A stretch of DNA of 17,819 nucleotides from a bacterium (GTDB taxonomy: Bacteria > Electryoneota > RPQS01): the NCBI GenBank assembly GCA_018814465.1, contig JAHIZR010000411.1:1-17819 (forward strand), read 5' to 3'. The translations under genes were made by a program, and so were the position numbers. This document shows positions 1 through 7,806 of the stretch, piece by piece (position 1 is the stretch's first letter; the number at the start of each line of letters is the position of its first letter). The notes beneath the pieces were generated by a model. The model was not told the DNA's origin. It worked only from the letters and a program-made list of their open reading frames with translations, and made no database searches.

Positions 1-2520
1 ACCTATCTCGAGCACCAGGCCCGTATATGACACAGCTCCACTGTCGCCAGTTTGGCGGCTACATTCGGACGCGGAGCGATGACAAATCATTGGAACGACC
101 TCATGAACACCGATGTGGCGATGGTCATGGGTTCCAATGTTGTCGAGAATCATCCGATAGCGGCGAAATGGCTGCGTCGCACCAAGGAAAAGGGCGCGCT
201 GATCATCAACTGTGATCCGCGCTACACAAGAACCTCTTCATTTGCCGATATTTATTGCAAGCTGCGCAGCGGCACCGACATTGCTTTTGTCGGCGGGATG
301 ATTAATTACGCTCTTGAAAACGGTTTTTATCAGAAGGACTACGTAGTAAATTATACGAATGCTTCTTTCATCATCAGTGAGAAGTTCGGCTTCAACGACG
401 GGCTTTTTACCGGTTATGATGAAGCGACTCGTTCATACGATAAGTCCAATTGGATGTACGAATTTGGTCCGGACGGGATTCCTCGTCAGGACAAGACGCT
501 GCAGCATCCGCGCTGCGTCTTTCAGTTGATGAAGCAGCATTTCAGCCGCTATACGGTTGACAAGGTTTGTGACATCACGGGCGCGCCCAAAGAGACGTAT
601 CTGCAGGTCTGCAAGCATTACACGTCAACTTGGGCGCCGGATCGCGTGGCGACCTGGATGTATGCAATGGGAACAACGCAGCACACCCATGGCACACAGA
701 ATATCCGGACCTATGCCATCCTGCAGCTTCTGCTGGGAAATATCGGGTTGGCCGGCGGCGGCGTGAATGCGCTGCGCGGCGAATCGAATGTGCAGGGCTC
801 GACGGATATGGCTTTGCTTTTTCATATTCTGCCGGGCTATCTGGCTTCTCCCGAGAAGAAGAATCAGTCGCTTGCCGAGTATCTTGAAGCGAACACTCCG
901 AAGACCAAGGATCCCAAGTCAGCGAACTGGTGGGGGAATTATCCGAAGTACATTACTTCCCTGCTGAAAGCTTGGTATGGCGATCATGCGACGGCGGAAA
1001 ACGATTTCGCGTTTAACTATCTGCCGAAGCGCAGCGGCAACTATTCGCATATTTCGCTGTTTGAAGCGATGTATGCGGGGCAGATCAAGGGCGCGATTCT
1101 GTTTGGTCAGAATCCAGCCGTGGGAGGTCCGAATTCCAAGAAGGAGCGGGCCGCGCTTGAGAAGCTGGAATGGATGGTGGCTGTTGATCTCTGGGAGACG
1201 GATACTTCGGTCTTTTGGAAACGTCCCGGTGTGAACCCGGCTGACATTCAGACCGAGGTATTTCTCTTGCCGGCTTGTTCTTCCGTTGAAAAGGAGGGCA
1301 GTGTATCGAACAGCGGTCGCTGGGCGCAATGGCGTTATATGGCTGTCGAACCGCAGGGAGAATCGAAATCCGATCTGTGGATTCTGGACGCGCTCTGCAA
1401 ATCGGTGAAAGCCGAATACGAAAAGGGCGGAGTATTCCCACAGCCGATTACGGAACTTGCCTGGGATTACGGCAACGGACCCGGCATTGATCCGCACCAT
1501 GAACCCGATGTTCATTTAGTCGCGCGGGAAGTGAACGGCTACTTTACAAAGGACACCGAGATAAATGGCAAGCCTTATCGGAAGGGCGATCAGGTTCCTT
1601 CTTTTGCCTTTTTACAGGTGGACGGTTCCACTTGTTCCGGAAATTGGTTATATTGCAACAGCTACACCGGACCGAATAAAGAAGACAACAAGATGGCTCG
1701 CAGGGGCAAGGAAGATGCTCCTAATAAAATCGGTTTATATCCTAATTGGTCTTGGTGCTGGCCGGTAAACCGCCGGATTATCTATAATCGGGCATCAGTT
1801 GATCCGCAGGGTCGTCCGTGGAGTCCATCGCGTTGGGTGATTCGTTGGAATCCGGCTTTGGCCGATGGGAAAGGAGGATGGGAAGGCGACGTACCGGATG
1901 GCGGCTGGCCTCCCGGTGAGAAGCATCCCTTCATCATGAAGCCGGACGGGCATGCATGGCTGATGGCAGCGAATCTGGCGGACGGACCGTTTCCCGAGCA
2001 CTATGAACCGCTGGAGAGCCCGGTCAGCAATGGTATGTCCGGAACGCAGATGAATCCGGCGGTCAAGCTCTGGCATGTTTCGAATCCCGAAGGCAATCCG
2101 GTCGGCGATGTTGAAAAATATCCCATCATCGGCACAACCTACCGGGTGAGCGAACACTGGCAGGCTGGTGCAATGACCCGCAACCTGCCGTGGCTGTGCG
2201 AACTGGTTCCCGATGTCTTTGTTGAGATGAGCAACGATCTGGCTCGGATCAGGGGCGTCAAGAATGGCGATCGCGTGGTCGTCACAACAGCGCGGGGCGA
2301 GATGGAAGCTTATGCACTGGTGACGCACCGCTTTGAGCCGTTTACGGTTCACGGCAAGACCGTGCATGAGATCGGGATCATCTGGCATTTCGGTTACGCG
2401 GGACTCGCCACCGGCGACAGTGCGAATATGCTTACAACGCATGTCGGCGATGCCAACACGATGATTCCGGAGTTCAAAGCCTTCCTCTGTGATGTTCATC
2501 TGAAAGGAGCCGCCGCATGA
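1..2520 (+). CDS. fdnG: Formate dehydrogenase alpha subunit (selenocysteine, molybdopterin), 5'-truncated
   Basis: Catalytic subunit that oxidises formate to CO2 at a Mo-bis-MGD centre, usually on the periplasmic side after Tat export. The frame is open from base 1: the codons before the UGA at 28-30 read YLEHQARI, and those after it read HSSTVASLAATFGRGAMTNHW. This is the Sec-His active-site region of FdnG/FdoG-type enzymes, where Sec is about residue 196. The fragment has 839 codons with Sec at codon 10. About 185 residues (Tat signal, first 4Fe-4S site) lie off the left edge, which fits a family length near 1015. The C-terminal MGD-binding domain (about 2080-2500) includes TTYRVSEHW and ends MIPEFKAFL, as in the family. 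ATG 52 is only an internal Met. The stop overlaps the next start (ATGA). Seen: residues and frame. Known: Sec chemistry. Inferred: periplasmic location. Confidence 0.96.
28..30 (+). other. UGA selenocysteine codon
   Basis: This in-frame TGA splits two stretches that align continuously with formate dehydrogenase alpha subunits (QARI-U-HSSTVASL). Sec occupies exactly this position in E. coli FdnG, next to the conserved His. A hairpin of the right type and distance follows. The host must therefore carry selA, selB, selC and selD, none of which is in this window. Confidence 0.93.
43..59 (+). promoter_or_regulatory. Bacterial SECIS hairpin
   Basis: Six base pairs, GTCGCC (43-48) with GGCGGC (54-59) including one G-U pair, close the 5-nt loop AGTTT. 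The loop begins 19 nt after the UGA and contains the GU dinucleotide typical of SelB-binding bacterial SECIS loops. It lies inside the coding sequence, as bacterial SECIS elements do. The fold was read by eye, not computed. Confidence 0.75.
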
Positions 2521-3311
2521 AAGCCATGTTGATTGATGCAACTCGCTGCATCGGCTGCCGCGCATGTCAGGTGGCCTGCAAAGAGTGGAATGAACTGCCT
2601 GCGGAGAAGACAGAATTCTTTGCGGGAAAGGGATATCAGAATCCTCGTGACCTGTCCTCCAAAACATGGACACTGATCACATATAATGAGATACAGATCG
2701 AAGACAGGTTTGACTGGGTCTTCGGCAAGAAGCAGTGTTTTCATTGCAATGAGCCGGCCTGTGCGACTGCTTGCCCTGTGCATGCGCTGGAAAAGACGCC
2801 GGAGGGGCCGGTTATCTATCATGCGGATCTCTGTCTTGGCTGCCGCTATTGTCAGTTGGCTTGTCCCTTCTTGGTTCCCCGCTTTGAATGGGACAAAGCC
2901 ATTCCCGAGATTCGGAAGTGCAATATGTGTCCCAGTCGCGTTGCGGCTGGAGAAGAACCGGCTTGTGCGAAAGTCTGCACGACCGACGCGATTGTTTTCG
3001 GTGAACGTGATGATTTGATTATGGATGCGGAAGACCGCATTCGCCGTGATCCGCGCAATTATGTACACCATATTTACGGCAAGGATGAAGTGGGGGGCAC
3101 TTGTGTGATGCATTTATCGAATGTTCCGTTCGAGGAGCTGGGTTTCGATACCAGTCTCGCCGCGAAAGCGCTCAACAAGAAATCCGAAGTCGCTATGAAG
3201 CCGGTGCCCTTTGTGCTGGCGGGACTCGGACTGACGTTGGGAGCGGTTTCGTGGATTGTGAATCGCCGAATTGAGAACCAGCAAAACCAAAAAGTGGAGG
3301 ATGCATCATGA
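2517..3311 (+). CDS. fdnH: Formate dehydrogenase iron-sulfur (beta) subunit
   Basis: Electron-transfer subunit of 264 residues that links the Mo centre to the membrane subunit. Sixteen cysteines form four [4Fe-4S] sites: C11/14/17/21, C74/77/82/86, C106/109/112/116 and C135/138/150/154, the ferredoxin pattern of the FdnH/HybA family. One transmembrane helix lies near the C-terminus (about 230-248, VPFVLAGLGLTLGAVSWIV), as in FdnH. There is no signal peptide, consistent with export piggybacked on the Tat-targeted alpha subunit. The start is fixed by the 4-bp ATGA overlap with the alpha gene and an upstream AAAGGAG. The stretch HIYGKDEVGGTCV resembles the HybA/FdnH region before the C-terminal helix. 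Translational coupling to both neighbours is likely. Confidence 0.95.
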   Translation: MKAMLIDATRCIGCRACQVACKEWNELPAEKTEFFAGKGYQNPRDLSSKTWTLITYNEIQIEDRFDWVFGKKQCFHCNEPACATACPVHALEKTPEGPVIYHADLCLGCRYCQLACPFLVPRFEWDKAIPEIRKCNMCPSRVAAGEEPACAKVCTTDAIVFGERDDLIMDAEDRIRRDPRNYVHHIYGKDEVGGTCVMHLSNVPFEELGFDTSLAAKALNKKSEVAMKPVPFVLAGLGLTLGAVSWIVNRRIENQQNQKVEDAS

Positions 3312-4579
3312 CACAAGCGAAGTCAAAAGCTTCCTTTGGACTAATTGTCCTGCGCCTGTTAGCTTTGCTGGGCATCGTCCTCATTGTATACCGATTTGCT
3401 AACGGACTCGGCTCTGTGACAAACCTGAGTGATGGATACCCGTGGGGTTTCTGGATTGGGTTTGATATTCTCGCGGGCATCGCGCTCGCCGCCGGCGGCT
3501 TTGTTATGGCCGGAACGATTCATATTTTCGGCGGATCTAAATATCATCCGCTCGTTCGCCCGGCGATTTTAACTGCCTTTCTCGGCTACCTGCTGTTCAT
3601 CTTTGGATTGTGTGTTGACTTGGGCCGTCCGTGGAATCTGTGGATTGCGATTATTTCGTGGAATCATGCGTCGCCGATGTTCGAGGTAGCATGGTGTGTC
3701 ATGCTTTATACGTCGGTGCTGGCGCTTGAGTTTTTGCCGGTCATCTTTGAACGCTATAAGCTGACCGGGCTGCACGCGATCTGGAAAGCGTTGGTGCCTT
3801 GGATAATCATCGGCATGCTGAGTCTCTTCACATTGGCGATGACCTATTCTGTGGTCTGGATGCTGATTATCGGCGGGATTCTCCTGTTCTGGGAAATCAT
3901 GATGAAGGCGGGACTGATGCCGCGTGACAAGCAGATGCCGATTCTGCTGATTATGGCGGGCATTATGTTTTCGTTTATGCATCAGTCGTCGCTGGGATCG
4001 CTCTTCCTGCTCGCGCCGACAAAGCTGTCCGCGCTCTGGTATTCGCCGATTCTGCCGTTGCTCTTCCTGCTCTCCGCGATTACCGTGGCGCCGGCGATGG
4101 TCATTTTTGAATCGCTGGCCAGTGAGAAAGCTCTGGGACATAAAACAGAGTTTTCTTTACTGGCTGGACTCGCAAAAGCGATGCCTTATCTATTGTCTTT
4201 CTATCTGCTACTTCGCGTTGCGGATCTCGTCGGACGCTATAGTGTTGCTGATGCATTCACGCTTTCCGGTGCGGCTGTGTCTTGGTGGCTGGAGATATCG
4301 ATCGGTATTGTGATACCGCTATTGCTCTATTTGACTCCCGAATCGCGCGACAGCCGACGCGGTTTGATGTGGAGTTCCGTTTTCGTGATTGTTGGCTTGA
4401 TCTGGCATCGCTTGAATGTATCAGTGATCGGCATTAAAGTTCAGGCTTGGGAAACCTACTATCCGTTTTGGGCAGAGATCTTTATTTCGGTAGGTATCGT
4501 TTCAATCGGTATCTGCGCGTATCGATGGGCGATGTTGAACTTGCCAATTTGTGAGCATAATTCTGCGGAATCATCGTAA
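3308..4579 (+). CDS. hybB: HybB/NrfD-type integral membrane subunit of formate dehydrogenase
   Basis: Hydrophobic protein of 423 residues with about ten transmembrane segments. It matches the HybB branch of the NrfD/PsrC family: LGSVTNLSDGYPWGFWIGFD near residue 34, YHPLVRPAILTAFLGY, then FMHQSSLGSLFLLAP and LPLLFLLSAITVAPAMVIFE in the middle. The family binds quinone without haem and takes electrons from a four-cluster FeS partner, so this enzyme uses a HybB-like anchor instead of the haem b subunit FdnI. The start overlaps the beta gene by 4 bp (ATGA) and is preceded by GTGGAGG. The role in moving formate electrons to the quinone pool is inferred from family and position. Confidence 0.93.
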   Translation: MTQAKSKASFGLIVLRLLALLGIVLIVYRFANGLGSVTNLSDGYPWGFWIGFDILAGIALAAGGFVMAGTIHIFGGSKYHPLVRPAILTAFLGYLLFIFGLCVDLGRPWNLWIAIISWNHASPMFEVAWCVMLYTSVLALEFLPVIFERYKLTGLHAIWKALVPWIIIGMLSLFTLAMTYSVVWMLIIGGILLFWEIMMKAGLMPRDKQMPILLIMAGIMFSFMHQSSLGSLFLLAPTKLSALWYSPILPLLFLLSAITVAPAMVIFESLASEKALGHKTEFSLLAGLAKAMPYLLSFYLLLRVADLVGRYSVADAFTLSGAAVSWWLEISIGIVIPLLLYLTPESRDSRRGLMWSSVFVIVGLIWHRLNVSVIGIKVQAWETYYPFWAEIFISVGIVSIGICAYRWAMLNLPICEHNSAESS

Positions 4580-4651
4580 TCGAGAATCACGGCATGTCGG
4601 ACGATTTGCTGCTGTCTTGACAAAGCCATAATCAAATAAGGATACTTGCCA

Positions 4652-5188
4652 ATGGTTAAGCCATCTCATCATATACCGAGATCTCATCTCTTCGAGCGAA
4701 CATTGCCGCTCTTTCTCGTTGTCATAACAGCGATCATCGTTGTTTTTCAAGCTCAGATATTGCTTGAAGTAAGATCTGAGCTTGCCGGTTTGAAAGAAAC
4801 AATTGCCTTGCAGAATGAAGTGTTCACTACGGACCAAGCGATGGAACCCTTTGCTCCGCTGGAAGAAAACTGTACACGCTGTCATAGCGAACGACGCTTT
4901 GCCGGATTTCATGGCAGTGATAAGGATATCGGCGCCATGATCAGTCATATGGAAATGAATGAAGAATTGGAATTGTCGCAGTTCGATGTAGACCGTATTC
5001 ATAAATCTATTCAGTTTCTGAAGTGCGTGAGTTGTCACGGCGAAGAAAACCTGAAAACGATGGCAGGAATGAGCAGTGCAAAGCGACTTGAAGTTGTCGA
5101 ACGAATGCGCACGAAACCGGGTGCGAATATCTCAGACGAAGACGCCCGGGCGATTGAGCGCGCGATTCAGAACATACAGGGCTTCTAA
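4652..5188 (+). CDS. Membrane-anchored diheme cytochrome c
   Basis: A 178-residue protein with one N-terminal transmembrane anchor (about 17-38) and a short heptad-like linker (LLEVRSELAGLKETIALQNEV). Two CXXCH haem c sites follow: CTRCH at 74-78 and CVSCH at 125-129. After each motif comes a similar Met-containing helical stretch (MISHMEM..., VVERMRT...) and then a D-x-x-x-I helix, so the protein looks like two tandem small cytochrome domains about 50 residues apart. Met is the probable sixth ligand. ATG 4652 is preferred over an in-frame TTG at 4646: AAGGA at 4638-4642 lies 9 nt from the ATG but only 3 nt from the TTG. The gene sits 72 bp after hybB and 14 bp before the next gene. Exchange of electrons with the formate dehydrogenase is inferred from position only. 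Confidence 0.85.
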   Translation: MVKPSHHIPRSHLFERTLPLFLVVITAIIVVFQAQILLEVRSELAGLKETIALQNEVFTTDQAMEPFAPLEENCTRCHSERRFAGFHGSDKDIGAMISHMEMNEELELSQFDVDRIHKSIQFLKCVSCHGEENLKTMAGMSSAKRLEVVERMRTKPGANISDEDARAIERAIQNIQGF

Positions 5189-5202
5189 AGGAGAATAAAT
5201 AT

Positions 5203-5748
5203 ATGAAAGCACTTAGAATCGTACTCACCATTCTCATCTTGGGCGCGCTCTGGGGAGCAGTCGAGCTGATGTCTCTGCCCACCTTTCTGTACATCAGTGC
5301 CGGAATCCTGTTCCTCACCATCGGACGCACGTTAATGAACAAAGTCGGTACGAGCATCGCCATCGGCATCGTTGTCTGCGCGTTGAAGATAGTTAACTTT
5401 ACATACTTCTTTGCCTGTATGTGGGGTGGAATTCTTGCCGTGGCGGTTTCGTTCGATCTGCTCGCGACGCTTTTCTGGAAGGAAGAATCATGGTCGGTGG
5501 TAAAAGCATCGGTTCTGGGATTTGCCGGCGCGGCGGTAGCGGCTCCGTTGTTCATTGTCTGGGTACTTTGGCTGGTGCCGGAACCGCGCTGGGTAGAAGG
5601 CGGCCTGAGCTTGGCTCTGGAATACTTCACGACGACCGGACTCTATTCGGCGCTGTTCAGTCTGGTGGTTGCCGCGGCCGGCTTCATGCTCGGCGGCTTC
5701 CTCAAGAAGTGGTACCCGGCGGAGCGCAAAGCGATTTCGCATTCCTGA
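5203..5748 (+). CDS. Six-helix integral membrane protein, unknown function
   Basis: A 181-residue, very hydrophobic protein with about six transmembrane helices (residues 4-23, 27-45, 48-66, 69-92, 97-125, 143-167) and a basic C-terminus (KKWYPAERK). I do not recognise the family with confidence. Length and helix count resemble substrate-binding (S) components of ECF vitamin or metal transporters, but no diagnostic motif is visible. A clear AAAGGAG lies just before the ATG, and the gene starts 14 bp after the cytochrome gene, so the two are probably co-transcribed. Its place between the structural and accessory genes suggests a role in formate dehydrogenase function, cofactor supply or anchoring. 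That is a guess from context. Confidence 0.8.
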   Translation: MKALRIVLTILILGALWGAVELMSLPTFLYISAGILFLTIGRTLMNKVGTSIAIGIVVCALKIVNFTYFFACMWGGILAVAVSFDLLATLFWKEESWSVVKASVLGFAGAAVAAPLFIVWVLWLVPEPRWVEGGLSLALEYFTTTGLYSALFSLVVAAAGFMLGGFLKKWYPAERKAISHS

Positions 5749-5821
5749 GTTGTGTCCTCGCGCAGCAACTGTATTCTCGCAAGACGGATTTTCTGAGATT
5801 ACAGCAGTTGATTCCATAACG

Positions 5822-5850
5822 GGCTGCGTGTTTACACGCGGTCGGATTTT
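5822..5850 (+). terminator. Possible terminator after the structural formate dehydrogenase genes
   Basis: A 9-bp stem (5822-5830 with 5835-5843, two G-U pairs, TTTA loop) is followed by GGATTTTAT. The T tract is short and displaced, so this may only attenuate transcription before fdhD. Confidence 0.4.
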
Positions 5851-5854
5851 ATAT

Positions 5855-5883
5855 GCGGCGGCAGGTGTTTTCACCTGCCCCGC
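5855..5883. repeat. Strong hairpin 19 nt before fdhD
   Basis: GCGG then GGCAGGTG (5855-5858, 5860-5867) pairs with CACCTGCC then CCGC (5872-5883), giving 12 base pairs with one bulged C and a TTTT loop. No T run follows, so it is not a typical terminator. It could be a dispersed palindromic repeat, an mRNA-stabilising end for the upstream transcript, or a control of fdhD translation, since fdhD's AGGGA lies about 10 nt downstream. Confidence 0.6.
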
Positions 5884-5901
5884 TTATCTCATAGGGACAG
5901 C

Positions 5902-6732
5902 ATGATTGCGCTTGAACAAAAAATCTGGAAGTGGAAAGCGGCGTCCGGCGACATGCCTGCCTCGACCGAAGAAGTCCAAGACTGGATTGCCCGCGAGACG
6001 ACTCTGACGGTTGTGGTGAACGGCAGCGAATTGGTTTCGTTTTCCAGCAGTCCCGATCATTGTCAGGATCTCGCATTAGGATTCCTTTTTACCGAAGGAG
6101 TCATCACGTCCCGCGGCGATATCGCGCGGCTGCATCACGATGTCTCCGCCGATCGGGTGGAAGTGGATCTTGCTGAAGGGATCGATTTCAAACCTGCCGA
6201 GTGGAACCGCACGAGGACGTTGACATCCGGCTGCGGTCAGGGTGTTCAACTGAACGCACCGCCCAAGCCGCGCCGGGTGATCAAGGATGAAGAGCCGTTG
6301 TGTGTTGACGCGACTTATTTTCGGCGGTTATTCTCCAATTTGCGCGCTTTCTCGGTCTGGTATGAGCGCACCGGTTGTATTCATCAGTCCACACTGGTGC
6401 CGATTCCCGGCGCGCCGATTATTCGCGAAGATATCGGCCGTCACAATGCGGTCGATAAAGCCATCGGCGCGGGTCTGGCGGCGGGCGTGAACTTCGGACA
6501 CTCCCTGCTGAGTACGACCGGAAGATTGTCTTCGGATATGACGTCCAAGGCGGCGCGCGCGGGCATCCCGATGATCGTATCGCGTTCCGCGCCGACGTCG
6601 CTTGCTGTAGCCATCGCTGAGGATGCCGGCATGACTCTGATCGGTTTCGTGCGCGGTCCCAGAATTAATATCTATACTCATCCGCATCGCATCAATCTGA
6701 ATCCGCCTGACATGGATGAGCCGGAAGACTAA
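5902..6732 (+). CDS. fdhD: Formate dehydrogenase sulfurtransferase FdhD
   Basis: A 276-residue accessory protein that passes sulfur from a cysteine desulfurase to the Mo-bis-MGD cofactor, needed for formate dehydrogenase activity. Family features: DLALGFLFTEGVI (57-69), the cysteine loop LTSGCGQGVQ (C111), FSVWYERTGCIHQSTLV, the nucleotide/cofactor segment IREDIGRHNAVDKAIG, then GRLSSDMTSKAARAGIPMIVSRSAPT. The E. coli loop carries a C-x-x-C pair (C121/C124). Here only the first Cys remains and the second position is Gly114, encoded by a plain Gly codon. The start follows AGGGA (5893-5897) by 4 nt. The gene lies downstream of the structural genes and upstream of fdhE. Confidence 0.95.
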   Translation: MIALEQKIWKWKAASGDMPASTEEVQDWIARETTLTVVVNGSELVSFSSSPDHCQDLALGFLFTEGVITSRGDIARLHHDVSADRVEVDLAEGIDFKPAEWNRTRTLTSGCGQGVQLNAPPKPRRVIKDEEPLCVDATYFRRLFSNLRAFSVWYERTGCIHQSTLVPIPGAPIIREDIGRHNAVDKAIGAGLAAGVNFGHSLLSTTGRLSSDMTSKAARAGIPMIVSRSAPTSLAVAIAEDAGMTLIGFVRGPRINIYTHPHRINLNPPDMDEPED

Positions 6733-6733
6733 C

Positions 6734-6769
6734 CAACCATGAATCCAAAGGATTTTCGATCAATGGTTG
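6734..6769. repeat. Nested inverted repeat between fdhD and fdhE
   Basis: CAACCAT (6734-6740) pairs with ATGGTTG (6763-6769). Inside it, AATCC and GGATT (6742-6746, 6750-6754) pair around AAA, followed by TTTTC. It lies just after the fdhD stop and could be a weak attenuator or an RNA-processing site. Confidence 0.4.
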
Positions 6770-6803
6770 ATTGAAGATTCATTAGATTCTTAGTCGAAAG
6801 ATT

Positions 6804-7724
6804 ATGTCTCAAAAAGAAACGGCACTAAACAAACTGGAAGCCTTTGACCGCGATTTCTCCGCCTTGCTGAAAAAGTACGAGAGCGAGAATCCGTTCCAGC
6901 GGCCTCCGGCGATTACCGAACCTGAAGATCTCGAACAAAGATTATCCGAGGGCAGATATCTTTTGCGTCCATGCGGAGTCGAGTTCCGCAGCGATATGAG
7001 CGGGCAGTATGCGCTCGACCTGTTCGAGCTTTTATTGGAGTATATGCCGGAGGAGGGCGACGGTCTGCAGGCGATTCAGGAAAAATTCATTTCAGGTGAA
7101 GTCGACCGCTTCAAGCTGCTGGAATTCATCTTCAGCAATCAGGGACCTGATATCGCGCGCATCGTTCGTCAGCACGGCCTTTCGTTTGACCTGATGAGTA
7201 TGTTCGCGGTTTATTACGGCAGACCCTATCGGGCGCATGCCGCGAAACGACTTCTCAAAGATGTCGATCTCAAGCTGTGGACAGCGGGTTATTGTCCGGT
7301 TTGCGGTCACTGGCCGTCGCTGAGTCATCTGCACGACAAGGAAGGAAACCGTCATCTCTGGTGTCTGCACTGCGGCACGATCTGGCCTTTCAAACGGCTG
7401 ACCTGTCCCTTCTGTCTCAATGAAGACTATCAGAAATTGGATTTCGTGACACCGGAAACCAATGAGCCCTATCGCGCGCAGGTTTGCTCCAAATGCAAAC
7501 GCTATGTGAAGGAAATCCGCACGAATCTGCCGCTGGATGATGTGCCTTTTGACGCAGTCTTTCTGGGAACCATATCCTTGGATGCGGCCGTCCGTCAGGA
7601 AGGCTATATTCAGGAATCTCCGCTCAACGTTCGCTATGAAGATCCCGAAGGCAATGAATTGCTGCTGTATCGTCAGCAGCGAGGCACGTGCAGCGGCGGA
7701 AGTCCCGAAGATGAAATCGAGTAG
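6804..7724 (+). CDS. fdhE: Formate dehydrogenase accessory protein FdhE
   Basis: A 306-residue cytoplasmic maturation factor for the alpha subunit, needed for active respiratory formate dehydrogenase in E. coli. The N-terminal half is helical. The C-terminal half carries four CXXC pairs, C164/167 (YCPVCGHWP), C187/190 (WCLHCGTIWPF), C201/204 (TCPFC) and C228/231 (VCSKC), the metal-binding pattern of FdhE. Length is close to E. coli FdhE (about 309). The ribosome site is modest (GAAAG at 6796-6800, 3 nt from ATG). The gene is 71 bp downstream of fdhD on the same strand and ends 24 bp before a strong terminator. The C-terminal tail after residue 290 is polar and poorly conserved. Confidence 0.94.
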   Translation: MSQKETALNKLEAFDRDFSALLKKYESENPFQRPPAITEPEDLEQRLSEGRYLLRPCGVEFRSDMSGQYALDLFELLLEYMPEEGDGLQAIQEKFISGEVDRFKLLEFIFSNQGPDIARIVRQHGLSFDLMSMFAVYYGRPYRAHAAKRLLKDVDLKLWTAGYCPVCGHWPSLSHLHDKEGNRHLWCLHCGTIWPFKRLTCPFCLNEDYQKLDFVTPETNEPYRAQVCSKCKRYVKEIRTNLPLDDVPFDAVFLGTISLDAAVRQEGYIQESPLNVRYEDPEGNELLLYRQQRGTCSGGSPEDEIE

Positions 7725-7748
7725 CTTGAATATTTATTAAAAAACAAA

Positions 7749-7783
7749 GCAGGCTCTTCCGATTGGAAGAGCCTGCCTTCTTT
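7749..7783. terminator. Bidirectional intrinsic terminator
   Basis: A perfect 12-bp stem, GCAGGCTCTTCC (7749-7760) with its complement at 7765-7776, closes a GATT loop. CTTCTTT follows on the + strand, and AAAAAACAAA precedes it, which is a T-rich tract on the - strand. It sits between convergent fdhE and the protease gene and can serve both. Confidence 0.9.
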
Positions 7784-7806
7784 ACGACGGACGTTGTGGA
7801 ATCTGC

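Noticed and set aside
52..54. ATG 52 as start of the formate dehydrogenase gene
   Set aside because: Homology continues upstream through the UGA to base 1. The Met belongs to the conserved stretch GRGAMTNHW and has no ribosome site.
1795..2673. 292-codon antisense frame across the end of the alpha subunit gene
   Set aside because: It overlaps two clearly homologous genes and shows no family features of its own.
4617..4646. TTGACA (4617-4622) with GATACT (4641-4646) as a promoter for the cytochrome gene
   Set aside because: The -10 would abut the start codon and leave the clear AAGGA site outside the transcript. The gene also fits as part of the upstream operon.
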